Source: Onthophagus taurus
Lineage: Eukaryota > Arthropoda > Insecta > Coleoptera > Scarabaeidae
Reading direction: 5' to 3'
Length of the DNA stretch: 64,000 nucleotides
NCBI RefSeq assembly: GCF_036711975.1
Contig: NC_091966.1
Location: 30,387,501-30,451,500, forward strand
Shown here: positions 35,401-47,141 of the stretch, piece after piece
Layout: each line of letters begins with the position of its first letter
Position numbering within the stretch: position 1 is the first letter of the stretch
Position numbers and translations under genes: made by a program
The notes under the pieces: model-generated
What the model was told of the DNA's origin: nothing
What the model saw: the letters and a program-made list of their open reading frames with translations, nothing else
The model's database searches: none

Positions 35401-38400
35401 GAAATGGTATCTGACATTGAAAATAATAGGTATGCAGTAATCGATAATAAAATGTTTGTTGAAATACCTTTTTTTGTATTTTATAGAATTATTACTGGAA
35501 TACGTTTTGCTAAATACAACGGAACAGTTACAATGGATATTCAAGTAACTAAGCTACAATTTGATGGTTCATTAATGGAAAGCTCAAGTGTTTGGGTAAT
35601 TAATAAAGCTATTCGAAAATTTCGATTTAGATATTTAAAAAAACAAGAAATTCAGTTAGGCGAAGTTAAAGCGGATAATTATAAAGTAGTAACTGGTAGG
35701 TATTATACAAATGCTTAAATTTTGTAAAAAAATACTACAAAAGATATTTCAAATACTAAGGCATTTGAATCAATTCACCTTGTCTAAGGAATACTGTACT
35801 ACTTTAAATTTTGGCATAATAGCTTTCAGAGAGCAGAACTTTAGCAACACTTCTGTAATGTGCAAATTCATATCTATTTACAATTTGCGACGAAAGCAAT
35901 TATATTTTCGGTTAGCACAGTTTTCGGCATTGTGGCAGCGTTAAACTGCCACAATTTTTGCTGCATTGCGGGATAGTAGTTTTCAAACTTTTGAGATTAA
36001 ATAAAGTAAACGTATAAAGTTGCGAAACATGTACAGCTCTGTTCAGATTTAATGCGAATCGGCCGCTGTTAGCTCCGACATGACGCTGGTACTGGAAGAA
36101 GACGGAAACATCGTTTGTTTCTATTCAATTCGATTTGAGACTAAAGGAAGAGGGTAAAGCCCAGGTAAAACCGTCCCAGTTTGAAGTGGGCCGAAGAATG
36201 GATCACCCTTTTTTTAAATGTGTTAATTTTATTTTATTTTAAATTTTTTTTGATATTTTTAAGCACAACAAATACATGATTTTTTATATGTTCCTGTAAT
36301 AAATGATTTTAGAGTATTTCTATAAATAAAACGTCAGATAAAATTCATTCATGACCGGGTTGCTGTAAAAAAACCCCTAATTACGGAGCAATTGGCTACA
36401 ACACTGTTACGATTTGCCGGTGAATACCTTGAGTGTAATTGGGAACCAGTCATCTTCACAAACGAAAAATCTTCTGTTCGTCGGACGACCATAAGAAATT
36501 GCTATGGCGAAGGGATGGAACCCGGTATGATGCTAATCATGTTCAACCCAATACAAGAAGTGAAATTAAAGGAAGATTTAATACATTCGAGTGCTGGAGG
36601 ATGTTTTGATACCACCAGTAAGAACCTGTATCCAGAAGGGATCATCACGATAGTCCAAGACAATTCGCCCGTGCATTCTTCAAGAATTGTTCATGATTGG
36701 TTTGACGATCATAATGAGGTTAGGCGAATACCCTAGCCACCGTGGTCACCGGATTTAAACCCATTCCAAAATCTATGGGTTTTGGTGAAAAAACAATTCA
36801 ATAAAAATGCCAACTTTCCTTTTCGCAACGTGGATAATCTGCGCCGCAACATTACAGTTGTGTGGGAATTGTTTCGCGGCAAGGATATATGCGAAAGATT
36901 AGTAAATTCGATGTCCACCAGATGGCAATGTTGCATAGAGAATAATGGGTATTATACAAAATACTGATATTTGATGGTATAATGGACCGTATGAAATTCT
37001 CCCCAATTAGATTGTTATAATATTTATTATATTTTATATGTATAATAATATATTATATTTTTTGTTATACTAAAAATAGGAGTGTTATATTTTATTATAT
37101 TGATTTTATTACATTAAAATGGTTTGCGATATATTTCAATATATGATAGTTTATATATAACTTATTATCAATATATCATTTTCATTTCTTTTGAGGTTCG
37201 ACGTATCCTTCCACTGTATTACCAAAGTAATACAGTAATTATTAGTAATTATTTTCATTTACTACAGGAATAGTGTAAAGTAAATGAATTGCTTATACCT
37301 ATTTATTTTCTTAATTTTGTCTTTGTGATTCACTCATCTTGGCCATAAATCACACCACCCCGCAGGTAAAACCGAATTGAATGCCTCGTGAACGTAGGTC
37401 GTTTCTAGTACAATTTTATGCCTCTACGAGCGGCTCTTTTCGCATTATATCTGAACAGAACTGTACATAGCTGTAAAGTTGTACTTTAAAGTATTGATAG
37501 TTTTACGAATAAGTGGCGAGATGTATTCCAGAGGTCATTAATATTGAATTTAATAAAGAAACCTGACAAACGCAAAACTGATTCTGAACTTTTATCGCAT
37601 GATATTTAGGAAAACGAAGAAAAGATATGTAAGAATAAGAAAAGAATGAGTACAATGTATTATAATGGATTCAATCCCATAAACTAAGTCCTATCCGACT
37701 TGTAACCCAAGGACAAGAACACACTGAATTATAGACGCTTTCGTTATGTTAGCAACTCTTAATTCTGTATTCTGAAGGGATACAAAGTAATTGGCATCTC
37801 CACTGCGACATAGGTTGAGAAAAATAGAAAGAAATTTCAACATTAATATTTTTTAAACATTTTTGTGGAACTCATGAAGGAATTATGTGCCTGTAATGCG
37901 AGATCGAACATTTGTGGCTAGGTTCTAAGGAAACAAATCGTTGATGATGTAAAGAAATGTTGCGGTTTTTCTATTTTGCCGACGAAACCTCTGATATTAC
38001 GAAAAGAGCAGTTGTTCAACGTCGGTACATTAACATCTCGGTTCATATTTGATCGTATAGTGAATTAAATATGAATTCTGAGGATTTAGGATTCTGAACC
38101 ATCAAAGCTTGGTGCTGAAATGGTAAACATCGCAATGTGTTCAAGTTCATTGTTTTTATGCAAACATCGGCAAAATATAAAGCTATTCCTTTCTTTTACG
38201 AAAACTATACTAAGGTATACAAAGTCCTTAAAGATTTTGCTACGCATCCAGAGTGTAGCACAGTTGAAAGAACGAAATCTTGTCAGCTATATTTGATAGC
38301 CGGCTAGCTATATCAGAAATTTTCTTGGCATTACCATTGAAACACTTTTTAAAAACTGCAGAATGAGTAATTTTGCAATGATGTCTTAAATAGCGTTTTC

Positions 38401-40346
38401 TGATAAGTAAAAATAATAGATATTAAAAAAGTCAACAATTTTCTACTTTAATTTTTGTAATTCATTCCTTCTTTCGTCGCCCATAGTCCTGCCCAATCAA
38501 TTTATTACAAAAATGACGTTTCAAAATTTCCCCAATCGCGTTGAAAAAACATTTTGCACGATGTTATAAAGAAATGTCTTGAAAGAGACCTGGCAAAGTG
38601 TTCTTTCAAAAATTGCTGTTTCGCCATTCAGTATTCTTGGCAGAAATATTTACAGACCAACGACTTTGCCGATTCCAGCGACATATAAAATGAGGTTCCT
38701 CATAGTCCAAATAATGACCGTTGCGCTTCATCGGTAAATAAAACATTATGGGAAATTTCAGAATTGTGATGAATTTCATGTAAAGCCAATGTACTATCCA
38801 TAGATCATGTCCGGAATGCAGCATTTGAGCAGTAATAGGTAGTATAGATTATGTGTGACACCTATTTCTTGACAACAAACGTGTACTGGTAGTAGGATTA
38901 TTCATAAGTGGAAGTGTTAGGTAAGCGTTAAAGTTGTGAATTTGTGCTATTGGTCTCTATTGCTACTGCTGTGGTAAACTAAAAAATCTTTAATTACTGG
39001 TAACTTCAGCTGTTTTCACTTCAGGATTTGAAATAAAAGTAACACAATACAATTTTTGTGCAATAATCGAAGGCTTTTGAATTAATCTGGGATGAGTGAT
39101 TGTCTAAATGTATGTTTCAACAAAGTGTTGAAGAAAAATAATAAAACCTTTGTCTTGCATCCATCCTAAAGGATTTTCTATTGTCGTCCACTGTACCTCC
39201 CAGCGTTTTAGAGGTAATCACGTTGTTTCAACAGTACCCTGTTATAATCATACGCAGTATACAGGAGTTAGGCAGTCTAAAGACTATGAATAGTTCTTTA
39301 CCATCGACTGTGTGCACAGTGCTTAACTATATAAGTTTGGATCATAGCAAACATGGACCTTCGCCATCTACAATCTGTCTATTATTGGATATGTATAATC
39401 TATTTGAGGTATAAGTGCTTGTGGGCCCTTTGTCGAAGGATGTTTGATGTGAGGAGAAAGCAGCAGCCAATAATTTTGCAAATGGTATAATCCCTTGAAA
39501 GGTTGGGGTTGTCAGCAGAGCAGACTTTTACTCGTTTTACTTTTTGAAGTAACTTATGAAAGGGAAAGCCTCCATCCAAGTCTCCAATAGAGGAAGTACT
39601 GGGAAAAGAAATTCTATCTTCCTAGGTAAAATGGCTAAGTACATTGCTTTGAACATAACATTATGAAAACAATATAAGCGCTGAAGTTGGAGAAAAAGAA
39701 CTGATATAGTAATGTTTGTTTATAAAACAAAATGTGTTAATCTTACTTATTTTGATCATATAAAAATATTTATATGTTGTATTTATTTTAATGGATTTAA
39801 ATTTTAGGTATACGATTTGAAGAGGTTAGCGATGGAGTACAATTACAAGTAAAAGTAAATGATCTGCTAAAATGTTCAAAAGGAAAAATACTATTATCGA
39901 CAACATCTTCCTGGATAAAGCCAAATTTAGGAATGAAAGCAAACGCTAACCTTGACCTGGCATTAGATAATCCAAGTCGAGGTGAAAAGAAACACCCAGC
40001 TTCTATACACAATTTTACTAAAGAGCGAATTAAAATTTCATTAACGAGTTTTGAAGACGATGGAGCCCAGACAGTCATTCCATTTTTTGATACTCGTGAA
40101 GTTATACTTCCGCACCCCCTACCTTTGCGTGGAATTGGATTAGTTTATAAGACATCAGGAGAAATGTGTGGAGGATTTGTAGCACCATACATTATCTTGG
40201 CTGATTTATCAACAGAAATTGATTCAAAATCGTTATTTTTTTTGCAATCACGATTATCAAGTGGACCTAAAAATACTCAATTTGATTACGTTTTGATAAT
40301 AATTTTGATATTAATCAGATTGTTAACTCATTTAATTAATTATTAG
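32436..40346 (+). CDS. Tandem unknown-family gene A: secreted or anchored cysteine-containing protein (DUF4803-like?)
   Basis: Eight coding exons, placed by comparison with the paralogue next door: 32436-32981, 33037-33181, 33397-33537, 33589-33694, 35079-35178, 35236-35429, 35487-35695 and 39808-40346. Together 1980 bases, 659 residues, with phases consistent at every junction. Residues 1-180 are helical and charged. A middle part has GRYWVYDT. Exons 5-6 hold a cysteine cluster (CEVENFNSCNGTLHC, then CIDCFCYC). Exons 7-8 hold ITGIRF, GAQTVIPFFDT and PLRGIGLVY. The end is hydrophobic (YVLIIILILI), suggesting a GPI or membrane anchor. The start (MMFMWVQILELII) is a poor signal peptide, so the true first exon may lie elsewhere. 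From memory the pattern resembles insect DUF4803 proteins, whose function is unknown; this is a weak assignment. It starts about 250 bases after the Gmap stop. Confidence 0.8.
33695..35078. other. Intron 4 of gene A, unresolved insertion
   Basis: 1.4 kb against the short neighbouring introns. A CACCCTGTA end at 34728-34736 hints at a TACAGGGTG-type transposon stub on the minus strand. The minus-strand open frames (34829-34644 and 34026-33808) do not resolve to a family I recognise. Confidence 0.35.
36032..37465 (+). mobile_element. Tc1-like transposon copy with both terminal inverted repeats
   Basis: The left end is TACAGCTCTGTTCAGATTTA followed by ATGCGAA. The right end (37438-37465) is its reverse complement with two mismatches over the outer 27 bases. 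The outermost TA may be the target site. The size of about 1.43 kb is close to a full Tc1-like element. It carries a broken transposase (separate entry) and a very AT-rich 3' part. It lies in the 4.1-kb intron 7 of gene A, in the same orientation as the gene. Confidence 0.85.
36392..36966 (+). pseudogene. Broken Tc1-type transposase
   Basis: The frame carries VIFTNEKS, where an aspartate of the DDE triad normally follows FT, so that catalytic residue is now asparagine. Then come IVQDNSPVHSSRIV (the second aspartate is kept) and, after an in-frame TAG at 36734-36736, PPWSPDLNPFQNLW, where the usual IENLW glutamate is glutamine. The frame continues to QCCIENNGYYTKY and a stop at 36966. The N-terminal DNA-binding region is degraded. 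Two of three catalytic residues and the frame are lost. Confidence 0.82.
37466..38600. other. Gene A intron 7, middle part, unresolved
   Basis: About 1.1 kb with a more balanced base composition than typical intron sequence here. It is probably part of a decayed transposon, but no frame gives motifs I trust. Confidence 0.3.
38606..38830 (-). pseudogene. Mariner-like transposase fragment
   Basis: The minus strand at 38765-38700 reads EISHNVLFTDEAQRSLFGL and then a stop. The LFTDEA block is the first catalytic aspartate region of mariner/Tc-type transposases. The flanking text is degraded and no ends were found. It lies in intron 7 of gene A, antisense. Confidence 0.45.
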
Positions 40347-40543
40347 TAAAATTAATCAATGTTGCCTATTTATATCAATATAGGTATTTGTACTATGTTA
40401 TTATCTATCCAATCTAAGAAACAAATAATGAACACTACAAAGTTTACCATCAATCACTTGTCAATGTAATTTTCAATTTGTAGAAAACGACAAAAAAAAT
40501 CTTTTATTAATTTGTGTGCGCGCGTTTGATTGTAATATTGAAA

Positions 40544-43500
40544 ATGTTATATTGCGCATTTAATTTGTTTTCAATTATTATATTAATTTTTCAATATTCA
40601 AATGCTTGTATAACTGTATCCCATGATGAGATTTACAAAAAGCTGAAAACTGTAGCAAGTACATTAAACGATTTAAATTCTACAGTTGATAACTACTACG
40701 ATAAATTAAAAGATGTAAGTGATATAATCAAAAAGGTTATAAGGAATTTTACGAAAAAAATGAAAAGGGATATGTACGGAGAAGTTAGTCTTGAAATAAC
40801 AAAAAATCGAAAAATTATTGAAAATGTGGTTGAAACGATTGAAATTAATCATCAAAAAGCGTTACAAGAACTCGCCGGAGTAAATAAAGAAGTAAAATCT
40901 ATAGGTGAAGTCGCAGACATTGACAAAAACGAAATTATTATGAATGGGACACGTGTAAATGAATTTGTTGGAGAATTAAAGGGTTTCACGGATTTTGGTA
41001 AAAGTATCGAACGGATGTATGCTATGTTTTTGAATATCTACGGAGATCCAAGTCTAGTCGAAGATAGAAATATATATGAGTTTATTGATTATTGTTTAGG
41101 AAATGACGATTTTAATATGGGACCAGTCCTAAATAATATGCTAAATAATTTAATAGACGAACATGGCGTTTTTAATTTAATGAAAGGAGAAGTAAAGATT
41201 AATAAAATTGTTATCTAACATTTGTGAGTTGTTTATTTTTCTAGGTGGTGGAAAAATATGTTGTAGCTTCACGACGAAAATCAACATTAGAATATCTAAG
41301 TAACTTAGCTCTTTATATGGCAGTTTCAGAAGTCAGATGTTCAATGATGGCTACTAATGCTAAAGGATTGATAAGATTCTTACGACCAGGTATAAAAAAA
41401 ATATAGATTTTAAATTTGTTAATGTTGAATTTTAAAATGTTGCTTCTAGGTACTTTATATAATTCGCAATTGAACTCGTATATGAAGAAAATGACGGAGA
41501 GACTGAATTTATTAGCTCTATCAGTACAAATACATGCTCGACAGTATAGCGGCAGGTATTGGGTGGGCGATACAGAGAACAATAAAATAGGTTAATTTTT
41601 ATAATTGAATTATATTTAAAAGATTATAATTAATTAATTTTTTTAGGGTATCAATATGTGAATTTTTACAATATTTTCAAAGGTCTTTCTTTACGCAATA
41701 AAGATTGTGATAGTATTGGCAAAAAAATTGTCTCTAACGGTACACGTTCCAGGTAATTATTTGATATGTATTTTTATTAGCAAACGTTCGTTCTATGGGT
41801 TAAACATAAAGCCAATTCTTAGGTTCAGCTTTTAATGTCTTTATGGATGTCCAGGATATTTGGAGCACATATCGAATGCTTTCAGGCGATTCATCGCGGC
41901 AGCCTTTAGAGTTCAGATCTCAGCTCCATATGACAACACCGACCAGACATAACCTTTGATCCTTCTTTAACACAATTTTAGGTTTAAGTTGTCGTTACAG
42001 AAGAATGATTTCATTCCCAGAAAAGTTCTGTCAACTGTTTCAATTCGTGTCTTTAGATTTGTGTTTTTCAAATCAATTATTTATTAATATTTATTTGGTT
42101 ATTTCTTTCCATCTCAATTTTAATATAATTGAAATAAAACTATGTGTATTTATAGATGGATGGTTTTTTAATTGTCGGCTCTACCGGTTTCGATTGTTAA
42201 ATTCAATCATCTTCAGGAGCTAGCCACCTGGTGTAATACAAATGAAGAACATTAACTAAAACTTACAACATTTAAAATTTCTATTGCTATTGTTATTTTA
42301 TAAATAAAACGAAAACTCACGTCATTAAATAATTACTTGTATTACACTAGGTGGCTAGCTCCTGAAGATGATTGAATTTAACAATCGAAACCGGTAGAGC
42401 CGACAATTAAAAAACCATCCATCTATAAATACACATAGTTTTATTTCAATTATATTAATTATTTATTAGTTTTAATATATTTGAATAGATGACGATAATA
42501 CTTAATTTTTTGCGAGGTGTAATAAACAATAGCTAATAATTAACTGTAATCGGTTCTAAATGGGATCATGTGTTATCTTTTAACCTTAGCAAATAAAAGG
42601 CGGATCTTTCTAGACAGATATCGTCGCAATAATAGATTTCATTTTGAAGACCAACACCGAAGCTTGCAATACTGAACAGTATATTCTGTTGTTGATTGAA
42701 ATTTCTAATTCTGGTGAAACTTTATGCAATAATGTCTTTATCTGCAATAGCATCGGAAGGGGTGGAGAGGGTAGCAAGAGGAGATGGTGGAGAATGATAG
42801 CTAAGAACTTTCTATCATCCTACGATTTTGTACTTCATAGGAAGAAGAGATTTTGTGGACTTACTAACATTTAGAATACAAACTGTATACTTCAATTTAT
42901 GTTCTTCCTATTCTTTGTGGATATCATATAGGCTTGTTCTACTCATTTTGCACCTGTAGTGTGTTTTCAGTGGTTGCTCTCAAAATCATGTTCTTGGTAT
43001 GCACCATTTTTTCTTTGATTCCGTTGTATCTGCCTATACCCGTCGGGTATATGTTATTATTGAACTGTCGTAGGCTTATTATACCCTCACTTTGATCTCG
43101 GTAGATATGCATTTATTTCTCCTGATAGTCGATCTTAGTGCTCCTCTTATTCTGGCTGACTTATTGACTTGTTTTTTTGAGGTTGTTCTTGAAATATCCA
43201 TAAGATGTTATGCTTACACCCAAATAAGTGGAGTCTGTTACTGCGCAGTTCTTAAACTATTACCAGAGTTTTTGTTTTGGTAACATTTATATCCATGTTG
43301 GCTTTTCCTTTTCATTTGTAGTCTATCCTCTATATCTGCGTAATCAATGTTGTGTCGTTCGTGTAATATAAGATATTTAGTTCCTCTTTCCCATCATGTA
43401 TCCGTGTTGTACCTTACGCACTAATTCTATGATCCAATCAATTAAGGCGTTATAGAGCAACAGGCTAACCCTGCTGTCAACTGCTTACATTGAGTTGTGT

Positions 43501-45680
43501 GTTTATTTCTATTATGTGTGGTGAACTCCCTTACAATTCAACTTTTTTATATCGTACGACAGTCGTATCCCGTCAAACGCTTCCGTGAAATCCATAAAGC
43601 ATAAGTATACTGGTTTGTTGAGTTTTATTGGTCTCTCCCTTACTTAGTTAACTACTAACAGTGACCGCTTCAGAATGCAGAAGATGGAAAAACAGCTTTA
43701 TGAATGTGTCTAGGAGGTACATTTTTCGGTAATTCTCTGGGTCTGAGGATGTTCCTTTCTTAAACGGGAATAGTGATACTGTGTCTCCAGCATACTGGAG
43801 TGTATACGTTCTGCAGTATTTTGTGATACAGCTCTGTGAGTTGTTCTGTTAATCCTACACCTCCCCACTTCAGCAACACATTGGTGATATTGGCTACCGC
43901 TGTGGCTTATTTTATGTTGTTGTTTAAGACCTTCATAGCATTAGTTACCATGTCTTGCTGTCGGATTGGTGTACCTTTACTTTTTGTGGAAGACGCTGCC
44001 TAAATAGGACTTATGTGCTGTCAGTTCTTAGCGATTTGGTGTAGGGATTATGATGTTAAGAACCTAACATCCAATATTTGCTCTGGTCTGATTGCCTTGT
44101 TTGTTATTATGTAACCTATTCTGATGTCCAAAGAAATTAATTGACATCTGCGACCATAATGCAAGGAAAGTATTATGGCTGACGTGAAAATGGCAGTTGT
44201 CTATACGATCGATATACAAAACATATACGATCAAATGAGAATTCTGAGGATTTTGACCACTAAAGAAGCTTGATCTCAAAACAATAAGTATTGCGAGCTT
44301 AAACGTACTATCTAAAGCTCGATTAGGCATAGACAAACGCGTGTGTGTTGGGTATGATGGATGTGTAACAATGATTGGAAAAGAATCGGATATATGACAA
44401 AGAATTAAAATGAATTTGTTACATTAAATCTATTATTATTTATTATTGAATTGGTCTTTTATTTTCAGCTATGATTATTGCGATAAATATAATAAACATA
44501 AATGTAAAGGGACCATTCACTGTTCATCGAACATACATCTTATTACAGATGTACATATTTGTTATAGCGTATGTATAAATTAATAAAAATTATGTACATT
44601 TTACAAAAAAGTTTTTCTTGAACATTCAGAAAAAAACCGAAACCCGACTTTATGATTATGTCAGTTATACGGCTAAAGAGAAACGCGATTGCAGTGGCAC
44701 CAAAGAAACTATTAAAAAAGATAGCAAATGTGTGAATTGTGAATGTTATTGCGATCACAAGCAAGCTGATAAATACATTAGTTTAGATGAAATGGTGACG
44801 GATGTTGCGAATAATAGGTATAATAAACAATATAAAAAATTGACTCTTTATTATTATTAACATTATCGAATTTTATAGAGTATTAACTGGAATACGTTTC
44901 AACAAACACAATGGTGTTATTGGGTTAGATATTGAAGAATCTGAACTTAATGATAATGGATATATAATGGAAGGGACAAGTAAATGGATTATCAATAAAG
45001 GCTTAGATAAACTTGAATTAAAACATCCAGATAAACGAGAAATACATCTAAGTGGAATAGAAACAGACAATCATAGAGTTATAACCGGTATATTATTTTG
45101 ATGCAAAAAAATAACTTTTATTACAAATTGATTGATTTTAGGAGTACGATTTCACGAAGTAGAAGACGGTGTGGAATTACATGTAAGAATTACTGATTTA
45201 ATTTCATGCTCCATAAGTAAAACTATTTTATCGTCGTCTTCTAATTGGATAAATAATGATAAAAAAAGGGAATATAGTATTAACTTGGAAAAAGACAAAG
45301 TCGGCCATCCTAGTCAAGCGGAGACAGAAGATCCAGTAGCCATTCAAAATTTTTCTAAGAGCCGTGTTAGAGTTTCAGCAACTAGTTTTGAGGAAGATGG
45401 AGCTCAAACTGTTATTCCATTTTTTGATGTACGTAAAGTAACACCTTCTAAACCTATGTTGTTACGCGGAATTGGATTGGTTTACAAAAGAGGTAGTAAC
45501 AAGTATGGCGGATTTATAGCCCCATATATTGTTTTGACTGATTACTCAAATCAAATTGATAACGATTTTCTTGAGATAATGGCAAGAAGTTATTCATTTG
45601 GATTGTCTATTTTTATTATTAAAATGAGTTGGGTGTTGATTGTTGTAAATTGTGTAGTATTGTTGGTTTTCTTTGGTTAA
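40544..45680 (+). CDS. Tandem unknown-family gene B: secreted or anchored cysteine-containing protein (DUF4803-like?)
   Basis: Eight coding exons: 40544-41191, 41245-41389, 41450-41590, 41647-41752, 44469-44568, 44630-44817, 44879-45087 and 45142-45680. Together 2076 bases, 691 residues. The ATG at 40544 gives a good signal peptide (MLYCAFNLFSIIILIFQY, then SNAC). Then comes a long charged helical part (residues 25-215), then RQYSGRYWVGDT, a cysteine cluster (CVNCECYC), ISLDEMVTDVANN, ITGVRF-type and GAQTVIPFFDV motifs, PMLLRGIGLVY, GGFIAPYIVLTD, and a hydrophobic end (MSWVLIVVNCVVLLVFFG) that suggests a GPI or membrane anchor. Exons 2, 3, 4, 5, 7 and 8 have exactly the lengths of those in gene A, so the pair arose by tandem duplication. 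Function unknown. The spacer between the genes is only 197 bases. Confidence 0.85.
41790..42060 (-). pseudogene. LINE reverse transcriptase C-terminal fragment
   Basis: The minus strand reads LKTRIETVDRTF, KGYVWSVLSYGAEI and TLKAAAMNRLKAFDM, the region after the reverse transcriptase catalytic core where insect LINEs carry YVWSVLLYG.E.WTL. Stops interrupt it. It lies in intron 4 of gene B, next to the large inverted repeat. Confidence 0.6.
42122..42456. repeat. 120-bp inverted repeat, almost perfect (foldback element)
   Basis: The left arm 42122-42241 and the right arm 42337-42456 are reverse complements over 120 bases with a single mismatch, around a 95-base AT-rich centre. The arms hold CTGAAGATGATTG, then AACAATCGAAACCGGTAGAG (in right-arm orientation). 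There is no coding content. The near identity of the arms suggests a recent origin or ongoing correction. It lies in intron 4 of gene B and separates two LINE fragments. Confidence 0.92.
42870..44060 (-). pseudogene. LINE reverse transcriptase relic (core domain)
   Basis: Minus strand, from 43920 down: LLKWGGVGLTEQLTELYHKI with LQNVYTPVCWRHSITIPV; then NKPVYLCFMDFTEAFDGIRL at about 43620-43560, the palm motif around the first catalytic aspartate; then GKRN and a degenerate YADD box (YYTNDTTLI) near 43370. This order is that of a LINE reverse transcriptase. Stops and shifts are many. Together with 41790-42060 it may be one element split by the inverted repeat. Outer limits are approximate. Confidence 0.6.
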
Positions 45681-45795
45681 TAGAATTAATATGTAATCTC
45701 AACTTAAATTATATTTTATACACTATCAAACTTGCGTCAAACACTATAAACACTTGTGTTTATTAGTCCAGGGATCCACGAAATCATTATATGGA

Positions 45796-45801
45796 AATAA
45801 A
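45796..45801 (+). terminator. Poly(A) signal, likely for gene B
   Basis: AATAAA, 116 bases after the stop codon of gene B. Confidence 0.5.
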
Positions 45802-46136
45802 AATACCAAACAAATTTACTGTTTTGAATAGTGTTATTTCGTGAACGTAAGCATACACTGGGCCAAAAACGTTTCCATACACGCAATAGCAATTTCAACA
45901 TCTGGCTCTTGTTCGTCTAATATCGCATATTATAACAAATATATAATTCAATTAGAATGAACAGGGACTTGGACATTACCTACTTTGCTCAGAAACAGTT
46001 TTTACATAACAATGACTTACATCCGTAACTTTATTACGAAAATACAGATTTCTCAACCAATTCGCAAGTTAATTATTAACTTAAGAAAAGAAGGCAAATC
46101 ATTAAGAAAAATAGGTAAAATTGTTAATTGATCTTA

Positions 46137-47141
46137 TACAGGGTGCGGCAAAATAATAGATTTTATAATAAATATAAAATAATTCGTGCCATTTTCAGTT
46201 ATGAAACGCCCGATGGACTGAAGTGCATCGGGCGGTTGTAATCGACTAATTTATTAGAAATGGCGAGTCTGTTATAGCTTGCTTTCCGTATTTGGTTTAA
46301 TTTTGGCCGTCATGGTGCCATTCCAGACGGAAGAACAATTCGTTGGTGGGTTTTAAACTTTGGCGAAACAGGTTCTGCGCTTAAGCGAAAACCTACTAGC
46401 CGACCAAGGATAGCAGAAATACCGGAAAATGAGAATGCAGTCAGAGTCTCACTACGGTAGACTCCCACACGTTCTGCCTACGTATGCAGCTGCGTTAGGA
46501 ATATCGCGGATAAAAGTGTTCGAAAAATTTTACACAAGTCGTTCGGAATGCATCCACATAAAATGATGGTGATACAGGAATTAAGTGAAAGAAATTTTGA
46601 AATGCGTATAAATCTGCGTTCTTTACAACGTTCCCCCGACAGCTGTTTTCATGTCTAGCGACGAAGCTCATTGCCATGTCTCGAGCAGTATGAATAAGCA
46701 GAATTTCCGCTATTGGTCTGAAAATAGTCCTCGGGAACTTCATGAGCGACCACTTCACAGCCCGAAGGTTACAGACTGGTGTGCAGTATCTGGTGTCGGC
46801 GTGTGGGATCCTTACTTTTTTGAAGAGGATAGAGTAGAACAGTGGCCTGCGCGTTCGCCTGATCTATCCCCTGCGGTTTTTTTCTTTGGAGATACCTTAA
46901 AGCCCAGGTTTTTAAACAAGAGATGAGTCACAGAGCAATTCACTTTTGTGAAAACCTGCAAGACTGTAATGATGCAATAATGGCCGCTATTTAAGTAATG
47001 TTATTTTCAAAACATAAATTAATTCTTTAAATCTTTTCAAATAATAAAGCTTCTAATGATAAAACCAGTTTTTCTTTGCTTTGTGTGGTTTGGTTTTTAT
47101 TGATATTCCAAACACTACTAATTATTTTGCCGCACCCTGTA
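46137..47141 (+). mobile_element. Mariner-like element with both ends, transposase deleted internally
   Basis: The ends TACAGGGTGCGGCAAAATAA (left) and its reverse complement (right, about 47122-47141) bound a 1.0-kb element in the spacer between gene B and NOP58. The plus strand reads IPDGRTIRWWVLNFGETGS, then SDEAHCHVSSSMNKQNFRYW, then NPRELHERPLHSPKVTDW with GVGVWDPYFFEED, and then jumps directly to QWPARSPDLSPAVFFFGD. The segment holding the second catalytic aspartate is missing, and stops and shifts occur. It cannot move by itself. Family: insect mariner-like transposases with the SDEAHF and PDLSPCDFFLWG motifs. Confidence 0.85.

Noticed and set aside
39181-39414. 77-codon frame before the last exon of gene A
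   Set aside because: No counterpart in gene B, no fitting splice phases, and no motif.
42122-42456. Hammerhead ribozyme in the inverted repeat
   Set aside because: CTGAAGA and CGAAAC recall the hammerhead core, but the core needs CTGATGA and correct stems, which I could not build.
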